This document shows, piece after piece, positions 1 to 5,690 of a stretch of 6,773 nucleotides of DNA. Made by a program: the position numbers and the translations under genes. Below the pieces are notes generated by a model, which saw only the letters and a program-made list of their open reading frames with translations, made no database searches and was not told the origin of the DNA. The stretch is from Gammaproteobacteria bacterium. GTDB taxonomy: Bacteria; Pseudomonadota; Gammaproteobacteria; Granulosicoccales; Granulosicoccaceae. The stretch is taken from NCBI GenBank assembly GCA_019634245.1, contig JAHQVR010000067.1, forward strand, positions 1 to 6,773, read 5' to 3'. Every line of letters begins with the position of its first letter. Within the stretch, counting starts at the first letter, position 1.

Positions 1-2
1 AC

Positions 3-29
3 TAAGGTTTTCAAGTAACGGTTCGCTAA
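3..29 (+). promoter_or_regulatory. candidate sigma-28 (FliA) promoter for fliC
   Basis: Seen: TAAGGTTT at 3-10 matches 7 of 8 bases of the FliA -35 element TAAAGTTT. An 11-nt spacer follows, then TTCGCTAA at 22-29, which matches 5 of 8 bases of the -10 element GCCGATAA and keeps the CG and TAA core. The spacing is exactly that of the family consensus. It would start transcription near 35 and leave a leader of about 90 nt before the flagellin start codon. Flagellin genes are typically sigma-28 dependent, which supports the call. The -10 match is only moderate. Nothing else, and no gene, is seen in 30-111. Confidence 0.42.
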
Positions 30-125
30 ATAGTAGGCATGGGCGATAGTCGTTCGGTAAAGCTATTCTTAGGAAAAGGTGCTCCATGCTTCGATCATAC
101 GGAACCTTATTAGGAATAGAGAGAA

Positions 126-929
126 ATGGCACAAACAATAAATACAAATGTAATGTCTTTAACTGCTCAGAGAAATCTGAACAATTCGCAAACATCGTTG
201 GCTGCATCTATGCAACGATTATCTTCTGGACTTCGCGTTAATAGTGCTCGAGACGATGCTGCTGGTTTGGCAATCGCAGAACGGATGAATACCCAGGTTC
301 GCGGTATGAACGTCGCAATACGAAACGCAAACGATGGTATTTCATTAGCACAAACTGCTGAAGGCGGCTTGCAAGAAGTCAGTAATATGATGCAACGTAT
401 GCGTGAACTGGCTGTTCAGTCTGCAAACGGTACTAACAGTGCATCCGATCGTGCAAACCTCGATGCTGAATATCAAGCACTGGATGCGGAAATCGCCAGA
501 ATCGGTACGGTAACCGCGTTCAACGGCAACGCTATTCTGGGTGCCGAAGCGGGAACATTCACGTTCCAGGTTGGTGCAAACTCCGGTGAGACTCTGGATA
601 TTGTTACAACAGCAGTAGCCTCAGTTGGTGGCGATATCACCGATGCAACCAATGCCTCCACGGCCATGGATGCCATTGATACTGCGCTGGATGTGATGAC
701 AACCCAACGTGCTGCCTATGGTGCGGTACAAAGTCGATTCGACAGTGCAATTAACAACCTAACGGTTGGTATGGAAAATCAGGCGGCAGCTCGCGGTCGT
801 ATCATGGATGCTGATTTTGCAGTAGAAACTGCAGCAATGACGCGCGCACAAATCCTACAGCAGGCTGGTAACGCAATGGTGTCACAAGCTAACTCTGCTC
901 CACAAAGTGTATTGCAACTGCTCGGTTAA
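126..929 (+). CDS. fliC: flagellin, filament subunit (short form)
   Basis: Structural subunit of the flagellar filament, exported by the flagellar type III system and polymerised under the FliD cap. The 267-residue product has the two conserved flagellin ends. The N-terminal D0/D1 helices cover about 1-140, with AQTINTNVMSL at 2-12, RLSSGLRVNSARDDAAGLAI at 31-50 and the D1 helix segment QRMRELAVQSANGTNS at 90-105. The C-terminal D1/D0 helices cover about 180-267, with RGRIMDADFAVETA at 223-236 and the tail SAPQSVLQLLG. Between them is only a short FNGNAILG/FQVGANSGE stretch plus about 30 residues, so the surface-exposed D2/D3 domains are essentially absent. There is no cysteine, as usual for flagellins. 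AGGA at 112-115 lies 10 nt upstream of the ATG. A strong hairpin terminator follows, allowing monocistronic high-level expression ahead of fliD. Confidence 0.97.
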   Translation: MAQTINTNVMSLTAQRNLNNSQTSLAASMQRLSSGLRVNSARDDAAGLAIAERMNTQVRGMNVAIRNANDGISLAQTAEGGLQEVSNMMQRMRELAVQSANGTNSASDRANLDAEYQALDAEIARIGTVTAFNGNAILGAEAGTFTFQVGANSGETLDIVTTAVASVGGDITDATNASTAMDAIDTALDVMTTQRAAYGAVQSRFDSAINNLTVGMENQAAARGRIMDADFAVETAAMTRAQILQQAGNAMVSQANSAPQSVLQLLG

Positions 930-956
930 TCGAGTTTAGCAAACAAGCAAGAGATA

Positions 957-987
957 CCCTCGGGACATTAGTCCCGAGGTTGTTCTT
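957..987 (+). terminator. intrinsic terminator between fliC and fliD
   Basis: A perfect 9-bp inverted repeat, CCTCGGGAC at 958-966 and GTCCCGAGG at 971-979, encloses a 4-nt ATTA loop. It is followed by the T-rich tract TTGTTCTT at 980-987. It lies 28 bp after the flagellin stop codon and 20 bp before the fliD start. It probably ends most fliC transcripts and lets a fraction read through, giving far more flagellin than cap protein. No separate fliD promoter was recognised in 930-1006. Confidence 0.88.
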
Positions 988-1006
988 ACATGTGTGAGGT
1001 TAGTCT

Positions 1007-2290
1007 ATGATTACTGCAGCAGGTATAGGCTCCGGGATCGACGTTGAATCCATCGTAACGAGTTTGATGGAAATAGAACGGCAACCGATCGAGGCGCTTA
1101 ATACAAGAAAAAGCAGGCTGGACGTAGAGCTCAGCGCAATGGGCCGCGTCAAAAGCAGCATTAATGAGCTTGCAAGCTCGGCCCGTGTATTGGGAGACGG
1201 TACTAAGTTCGGACCGTTTAAAGCGAGCAGCTCTGACGAAGCTGTGATGACAGCCACCGCCACGGGTGGATCTTCAGCAGAATTCCATTCTGTAGAAGTA
1301 TTGAGTCTGGCACAAAATCATCGGGTGGCGTCTGGATTATATAATTCAATCGACGCATCGGTGGGCACTGGTTCGATGTCATTTTCGTCCGGTGAAAACA
1401 ACTTTGATATTACTATCGATGGTAGTAACAATACGTTAATTGGTCTGCGCGATGCTATAAACGACTCCGTAGACAATAGCTCTGTATCGGCGAGTATATT
1501 AAATGTCGATGGAGGCAGTCGCCTAGTATTAAATGCCAGAGAAGGTGGTACTGCGAATGCGATTACTATTGGTGGCTCCAGCTCAATGGCTGCTGAGCTA
1601 ACAGAAATCACGCCGGCACTTGACGCCGAATTAATCGTAGATGGATTCGCCGTCACAAACTCTTCTAATTCTGTAACCGACGTGATTGAAGGTGTTACAT
1701 TAGAGTTAAAAGGCATTGGCAAGTCTGATATTCAAACGGAACGAGACACAGTCAGTTTGCGCGAATCACTTGATACATTCGTGACAAACTACAATTCGCT
1801 ACGCTCCGGGTTAGACAGCTTATCTTCAGGTGAGCTTCAGGGAGACCAACTACCCAGAAGCGTCGAAACCGCGATCAGAAATATTTTCATTCAAGATATA
1901 AACCTACCCAATGGTAAAACAATCAGCCCGCTGTCAATGGGTTTTACGTTTGATCGATTTGGTGTACTGAGTATTGATGAAACACGTTTGACCAGTGCAC
2001 AAGCTGGTGGTATGGAGAGCTTTATTGAGGCTTTCATTGCCAGTCAAACAGGATTTTCGGCAAAAATTGAAGATGCCTTAGATAGATTTACCAGCATCGA
2101 CGGTGTCATCGCTGGAAGAGAACAAGGTATTGAGAATCGACAAGGAACACTGGATAGTCGAATTGAACAAATGGAATACAGGCTTGAAAATACTGAAGAA
2201 CGGTACAGACGCCAGTTTACGGTAATGGACCAATTAGTTTCCCAACTGCAATCGACCAGCAGCTATTTAGTCGATCAACTAAGTAATTAA
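1007..2290 (+). CDS. fliD: flagellar filament cap protein / hook-associated protein 2
   Basis: FliD forms the cap at the filament tip that folds incoming flagellin subunits into place. The 427-residue length is normal for the shorter FliD class. The N-terminal FliD_N domain is clear: GIGSGIDVESIVTSLMEIER at 6-25, followed by the conserved helix with QPIEAL and the SSARVL segment. The FliD_C region is marked by VDGFAVTNSSNSVTDVIEGV at 211-230, DTFVTNYNSL at 256-265 and the SMGFTFDRFGVLSID segment at 310-324. The C-terminal part, about 370-425, is rich in heptad-like Glu/Arg/Gln/Leu and looks like the FliD coiled coil and terminal D0 helix. The start is supported by GAGG at 996-999, 7 nt before the ATG. 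No flaG gene lies between fliC and fliD, unlike in many pseudomonads and vibrios. fliS follows after 6 bp. Confidence 0.95.
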   Translation: MITAAGIGSGIDVESIVTSLMEIERQPIEALNTRKSRLDVELSAMGRVKSSINELASSARVLGDGTKFGPFKASSSDEAVMTATATGGSSAEFHSVEVLSLAQNHRVASGLYNSIDASVGTGSMSFSSGENNFDITIDGSNNTLIGLRDAINDSVDNSSVSASILNVDGGSRLVLNAREGGTANAITIGGSSSMAAELTEITPALDAELIVDGFAVTNSSNSVTDVIEGVTLELKGIGKSDIQTERDTVSLRESLDTFVTNYNSLRSGLDSLSSGELQGDQLPRSVETAIRNIFIQDINLPNGKTISPLSMGFTFDRFGVLSIDETRLTSAQAGGMESFIEAFIASQTGFSAKIEDALDRFTSIDGVIAGREQGIENRQGTLDSRIEQMEYRLENTEERYRRQFTVMDQLVSQLQSTSSYLVDQLSN

Positions 2291-2296
2291 TAAGCC

Positions 2297-2683
2297 ATGA
2301 ATACTAGTGTTGCAACGAATGCTTATCGGTCTGTAAAACGTGCCGGTATATCCGAGGGAAGTACACCTCACAGTTTAATTGCCCAACTTTACCAAGGTGC
2401 AATTGATGCTATATCGGCACTGATCGATAATGATTCGCAGGATAGCCAATTAACACAGCACCATACCAATAAAGGCATTGCGATTATTAACGAGCTCCAG
2501 GCTGCACTGCACGAGCCTTCAACAGATGAGATAGCCGGTAATCTATTCGCCTTATACGCGTTTATTGTAGAACAACTGCAGCTGTTCAGAAAGAACGATA
2601 GCTCGGCTAATCTGCATGTTTGTAAAGACATCTTAACGGACTTGCAAGACGCCTGGTCGTCAATTGGTCCTAATGGAATCTGA
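2297..2683 (+). CDS. fliS: flagellin export chaperone FliS
   Basis: FliS binds the C-terminal D0 region of flagellin in the cytoplasm, prevents premature polymerisation and delivers it to the export gate. The 128-residue product has the family signature: a tyrosine near the start (NAYRSV at 8-13), TPHSLIAQLYQGAIDAI at 23-39 (the family's SPhxLixmLYdgal motif), and a predominantly helical remainder ending near DILTDLQDAWSSI. The length matches the family. The gene begins 6 bp after the fliD stop codon with no recognisable Shine-Dalgarno sequence, so translation is probably coupled to fliD. The next gene starts 2 bp after its stop codon. Confidence 0.93.
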   Translation: MNTSVATNAYRSVKRAGISEGSTPHSLIAQLYQGAIDAISALIDNDSQDSQLTQHHTNKGIAIINELQAALHEPSTDEIAGNLFALYAFIVEQLQLFRKNDSSANLHVCKDILTDLQDAWSSIGPNGI

Positions 2684-2685
2684 TC

Positions 2686-3057
2686 TTGAATCAGCACGAC
2701 ACATTAGATTTACCATCACTTAAGCAGCTAAAAGCGGTTAGCTTCGAAATGCTGGCATTTGCTGAAACCAGTGATTGGAAAGCGGTGTTAGACTGCGACA
2801 ATGCGCGGCTTAAAATTCTAAAGAGTTCGTCGTTGCAAACCAAGACGGCTAAACACAACGAGAATACTAACACTGCAGATTCCGCTACTGTGAAAGCCCG
2901 CGAGACGCTCATTAAAACGATTTTAGATCTCGATAAAAAAATTCAGGAAATCGCCAGCAAAGAGCGCAAAAACGTCATTGAAAAGCAAATGCGCCGAAAC
3001 GCCCAGTTAGCTGCTCAAACAAGTTATAAACAAACCTTGTCTACTGGCATTGGATAA
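2686..3057 (+). CDS. FliT-like flagellar chaperone, TTG start
   Basis: A small (123-residue), charged, mostly helical protein located just after fliS, where FliT is expected. The pattern MLAFAETSDWKAVLDCDNAR (22-41), with Trp31 and Arg41, resembles the FliT pattern of a short helix, a DW-type turn and an Arg-ending helix. RETLIKTILDLDKKIQEI (72-89), a basic stretch and a Tyr at 114 complete the resemblance. FliT family members bind the cap protein FliD and are export chaperones; here that role is inferred from similarity and position. The TTG start at 2686 is chosen because it lies 2 bp after the fliS stop with GGA at 2675-2677 at suitable spacing. The nearby ATG at 2673 is out of frame and closes quickly. 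The first in-frame ATG is codon 22 (2749), which would leave the family-like core intact. Residues 48-68 are a low-complexity Lys/Thr/Asn linker. FliT sequences diverge strongly, so the assignment is moderate. Confidence 0.68.
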   Translation: MNQHDTLDLPSLKQLKAVSFEMLAFAETSDWKAVLDCDNARLKILKSSSLQTKTAKHNENTNTADSATVKARETLIKTILDLDKKIQEIASKERKNVIEKQMRRNAQLAAQTSYKQTLSTGIG

Positions 3058-3065
3058 TATCAGCG

Positions 3066-3386
3066 ATGCTTCAAAACACAGAACATAAGACGCAGCATAG
3101 ATCAGGGCAATCTTCTACTTCGGTAATTAGTGATCTAAAACCGGTTATGGAAGGTTTATTCCCTGCCTTCAGGGATACCAAAACTGGAGAAGTGCATTTG
3201 TCACTTGATCAGGATGGAAAACTGGCCCAAGATCATTCTTTCTACAATCTGCCAAACCACTGGATAAGCGACGTCGACGGACTAGGTGACGCAGTGACTT
3301 TAATTCCAACTGTTGTTGCTGGTTACTGGCGTTCCACAGGTTTTATTGCAATCGCAAAGCAAATTTATCTGCCATTAGACTCTTAG
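3066..3386 (+). CDS. small conserved-looking protein of unknown function, end of filament operon
   Basis: I do not recognise a named family. The 106-residue product has a polar, probably disordered N-terminus (1-20) and then what looks like one compact domain at about 22-104: FPAFRDTKTGEVHLSLDQDG (32-51), LPNHWISDVDGLGD (62-75) and IPTVVAGYWRSTGFIAI (80-96). The motif order (FRDT-TGEVHLS, LPxxW, VAGYWRxxGF) resembles short uncharacterised gammaproteobacterial proteins that I recall only vaguely. There is no signal peptide, membrane segment or cysteine. It starts 8 bp after the FliT-like gene with a weak GGA at 3052-3054, so it is probably cotranscribed and translationally coupled. Its stop codon is 8 bp from the end of the convergent PilZ gene. 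A flagellar role is suggested only by position. Confidence 0.75.
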   Translation: MLQNTEHKTQHRSGQSSTSVISDLKPVMEGLFPAFRDTKTGEVHLSLDQDGKLAQDHSFYNLPNHWISDVDGLGDAVTLIPTVVAGYWRSTGFIAIAKQIYLPLDS

Positions 3387-3394
3387 TTAGGGAA

Positions 3395-3979
3395 TTAGGG
3401 ATTGCCGGTATCTAATCGTTTTTTCTGTAGCTGTTGTCTTTGAAGAAAAAGAATATGATGAATAAGCAGTTCTTTATCGTCCTCATGGATATTTGAGTAA
3501 TCTACAGACACTGAATTTTGTTTGCTTTCCGGATCACTATCCACCCTAACCACCTCCGCTATCACCGGAATATAATCACCGCCGGGAAACAGCGCGAATA
3601 TCATCTGCAACTGATCGCCTAATTGGTATTCGGTCGTGGTTTGAAAACGCATACCTTCCGCTGACATATTAACTGCCTGCAAAGGCTCATTCGCCGCGAA
3701 TATGGATTCTGAAATCAGTTTGTCCGCCAATAAATCAATTTGATCGCTTAGCATTGAGAAATATTGAGCAACCCCGGCATCACGAGCATTGATTTCTGCT
3801 AACACTGGCGCCATAGCGGTTCGTTGCTGATGAAATCTTCCAGTGATCAAAGTCGATTGGCGATATTTCTCGAAATAGATATCCATATTCACTACTTCGT
3901 CAGAAGGTACTTTGTTCACCTGCAGGAATACTTCGTCGTCTACCCGGAAATAGCCTCGTTTATTTTCTTCTGCGTTCAT
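3395..3979 (-). CDS. PilZ-domain protein with long helical insertion, likely c-di-GMP responsive
   Basis: PilZ domains bind cyclic di-GMP through an RxxxR motif and a downstream (D/N)xSxxG motif. Both are present here: R8-GYF-R12 within KRGYFRVDDEVFLQV, and N104-MSAE-G109 followed by MRF and a beta-rich C-terminus (GDQLQMIFALF, YIPVIAEVVRV, SVSVDYSNI) ending in a short helix. In a standard PilZ domain these motifs are only about 20-30 residues apart; here about 90 residues, mostly helical (35-95), separate them. I believe this architecture occurs in other gammaproteobacterial PilZ proteins. The start is well supported by AGGAG (complement of 3987-3991), 7 nt before the ATG. It is the last gene of the minus-strand operon, 28 bp after pomB, so a role in coupling c-di-GMP to motor output is a natural inference but is not shown. 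Confidence 0.87.
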   Translation of the reverse strand: MNAEENKRGYFRVDDEVFLQVNKVPSDEVVNMDIYFEKYRQSTLITGRFHQQRTAMAPVLAEINARDAGVAQYFSMLSDQIDLLADKLISESIFAANEPLQAVNMSAEGMRFQTTTEYQLGDQLQMIFALFPGGDYIPVIAEVVRVDSDPESKQNSVSVDYSNIHEDDKELLIHHILFLQRQQLQKKRLDTGNP

Positions 3980-4007
3980 TGCTCTTCTCCTGCATCAACC
4001 ACAATAC

Positions 4008-4883
4008 TTATTCAGTTTCGCCACCCTCAACAAGATCATCGGCATTGTCAGGGTTTACGTAGTCAGTTAAAACATCTTTGTTTCTGTGTTGCTCGGCTTC
4101 GTTAACAACAATATTAATTTCTATTCGCCGGTTTTTAGCTTGGTTCGCTCGCGTATCGTTTTCGACTACCGGCTGCGTATCCGCATGTGCGCGTAACTCA
4201 AGCCGATCCGTGTTTTGTAAATCTTTAATGTAGAGATAGTGAACAACGGATGAAGCTCTGGCTGATGACAATACCCAGTTTGACGGAAACCTGGCTGTCG
4301 AAATAGGCACATTATCCGAATGGCCTGCAACAATAATTTCTCCATCGACTTTATTCAATAAGGTAATAATCTTATCCAATACTTTCTCAAAATCTGAATC
4401 AATATCAGCACTACCCGACGCAAACGAGTTCTGTTCCTGAATGCGAATCATCACGCCATTGTTATATGCAAGCACTTCCAATATTTTTTTGTCAATCTCC
4501 TCTGACAATTCACCTCTTGCTTTTTCTAACAAGTCTGATACCTCAACACTGATTTGTTGATTGGTCTGAAGGTAATTACTCGACTCTTGTGTCGTTTGTT
4601 GCTTAATGACTTCCATGATCGTTGGGTCAGGCTTTCCCGGAGAATATTCCTGCGCAATAATCGATACACCTTTAGGAATTTCGTCTGCCGGGATATCTCG
4701 CTGGATACCAAACGCATCATTCATCGAACCTGCAACTTGTTTATACTTTTGCAGATCCATCTCGGAAAATGACAGCAGCAATACGAAAAAGCACATGAGT
4801 AATGACATTAGGTCGGCAAAAGTTGCCAGCCACTCAGGCGCCCCTTCTTCCGCTTCTTCCTCTGGAGGATCATCCATACTCAC
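4008..4883 (-). CDS. pomB: sodium-type flagellar stator subunit PomB
   Basis: PomB pairs with PomA to form the ion-driven stator and anchors it to peptidoglycan. The 291-residue product has an acidic cytoplasmic N-tail and a single membrane helix at about 19-40 (WLATFADLMSLLMCFFVLLL). Asp24 in this helix is the ion-binding residue, and Cys31 and the following SFSEMD match Vibrio PomB. The segment IPKGVSIIAQEYSPGKPDPT (69-88) is also close to PomB. An OmpA-like peptidoglycan-binding domain follows, with GHSDNVPI (187-194), SNWVLSSARASSV (201-213) and NRRIEI (251-256). It ends in an acidic tail. The linker between membrane helix and OmpA domain is shorter than I recall for Vibrio PomB (about 315 residues in total). 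The listed start is GTG (4881-4883); an in-frame ATG two codons later (4875-4877) is equally plausible because neither has a good Shine-Dalgarno. pomA ends 5 bp upstream, so coupling is likely. Confidence 0.95.
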   Translation of the reverse strand: MSMDDPPEEEAEEGAPEWLATFADLMSLLMCFFVLLLSFSEMDLQKYKQVAGSMNDAFGIQRDIPADEIPKGVSIIAQEYSPGKPDPTIMEVIKQQTTQESSNYLQTNQQISVEVSDLLEKARGELSEEIDKKILEVLAYNNGVMIRIQEQNSFASGSADIDSDFEKVLDKIITLLNKVDGEIIVAGHSDNVPISTARFPSNWVLSSARASSVVHYLYIKDLQNTDRLELRAHADTQPVVENDTRANQAKNRRIEINIVVNEAEQHRNKDVLTDYVNPDNADDLVEGGETE

Positions 4884-4888
4884 AAGCG

Positions 4889-5665
4889 TTAGTCGCCTTT
4901 AGATTTTCCGGACAAGACCGCTTCCCGCCGATTTCCAGGCAGATAAGTGGTTAGCAGCTGTTGCAGTACTCGAGGATTAATACCTTCTTGAATGCCGGAA
5001 ATCGACTCGAGAATAAGCTGTTTGTTTAATCTTTCAGCGTTTCTTATTGACATAAGCTTTGCTGCAATGGGTCCAGCAACCGCATTTGCGATGATTGCAC
5101 CATAAAGTGTTGTTAACAAAGCGACCGCCATAGCAGGTCCGATGGACTTTGGATCATCCATATTGGCAAGCATTTGTACCAAACCAATTAGCGTTCCTAT
5201 CATGCCCATTGCAGGCGCTGCAACTGCGATCGATTTGAACATCGTAATGCCGATGGTGTGTCGCTCTAATGCAAGATTAATATCCCGAGACAACATTTTT
5301 TGAACAATTTCTAAGGAATGCCCGTCAATGCAAAGTTTAATGCCATCGTTTAAAAACGGATCATTTATCTCTTTACTTTCAAGTGCAAGAATACCCTCTT
5401 TTCTGGCCACATCAGCGAGCTCAATGGCTTCTTCTATAAGGGATTCAGGCTTAGTGGACTTATGCATAAATGCGGTCAGCCCGACTTTAAAGGATCCAAA
5501 AAACTGGGCTAAAGAAATCTGTAGGAGCGTCACCATAAACGTGCCGCCGATCACAACGACTAAACTTGGCACATTGATGAAAACACCAACACTACCGCCA
5601 AGTACTATCGCAGCAACGATAACTCCGATACCACCAAACAAACCTATTATGGTTGCGATATCCAT
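4889..5665 (-). CDS. pomA: sodium-type flagellar stator subunit PomA
   Basis: MotA-family inner-membrane subunit that forms the ion channel with PomB and pushes on FliG. The 258-residue length fits PomA. Four membrane segments are visible, at about 4-24, 33-52, 145-167 and 178-200. The cytoplasmic loop holds the conserved charged residues R88, K89 and E96 in ARKEGILALE. TM3 reads AAPAMGMIGTLIGLV with Pro151 and Thr158, and TM4 reads GPAMAVALLTTLYGA with Thr186; as I recall, these positions coincide in number with Vibrio PomA. Residue 31, an aspartate in Vibrio PomA as I recall, is Asn here (VFINVPS). The start ATG (5663-5665) has only a weak upstream purine stretch. It lies 25 bp downstream of the FlhF-like gene and 5 bp before pomB, indicating one operon. 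Confidence 0.95.
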   Translation of the reverse strand: MDIATIIGLFGGIGVIVAAIVLGGSVGVFINVPSLVVVIGGTFMVTLLQISLAQFFGSFKVGLTAFMHKSTKPESLIEEAIELADVARKEGILALESKEINDPFLNDGIKLCIDGHSLEIVQKMLSRDINLALERHTIGITMFKSIAVAAPAMGMIGTLIGLVQMLANMDDPKSIGPAMAVALLTTLYGAIIANAVAGPIAAKLMSIRNAERLNKQLILESISGIQEGINPRVLQQLLTTYLPGNRREAVLSGKSKGD

Positions 5666-5690
5666 TTTCTAAGTCAAGTTCCCGTAGCAA

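Noticed and set aside
27..49. Alternative sigma-28 reading with TAAA at 27-30 and GGCGATAG at 42-49.
   Set aside because: The -10 match is 6 of 8, but the gap after TAAA is 11 nt instead of about 15. The 3-29 arrangement has the correct spacing.
36..49. Possible sigma-54 element (GG-N10-GC) upstream of fliC.
   Set aside because: The GGCAT at 36-40 is not followed by GC at the required distance, and TTGC is absent.
39..113. A 24-codon ORF starting at ATG 39 in the fliC leader (possible leader peptide).
   Set aside because: It is very short, the predicted transcription start is only a few bases upstream, and its codon content shows nothing regulatory. Chance is the simplest explanation.
473..676. 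Open frames antisense to fliC, fliD, fliS and pomB, and on the plus strand across the minus-strand genes.
   Set aside because: They are frame shadows of well-supported genes, with no family motifs or ribosome binding sites of their own.
3387..3401. Direct repeat TTAGGGA twice with 8-nt period at the convergent junction.
   Set aside because: Only two 7-bp copies, and one includes the PilZ stop codon. This is compatible with chance.
3394..3424. Weak hairpin ATTAG/CTAAT followed by six T residues, as a terminator for the plus-strand operon.
   Set aside because: The stem is only 5 AT-rich pairs with a 13-nt loop, and it lies inside the PilZ coding end. The T-run is adequate but the hairpin is not.
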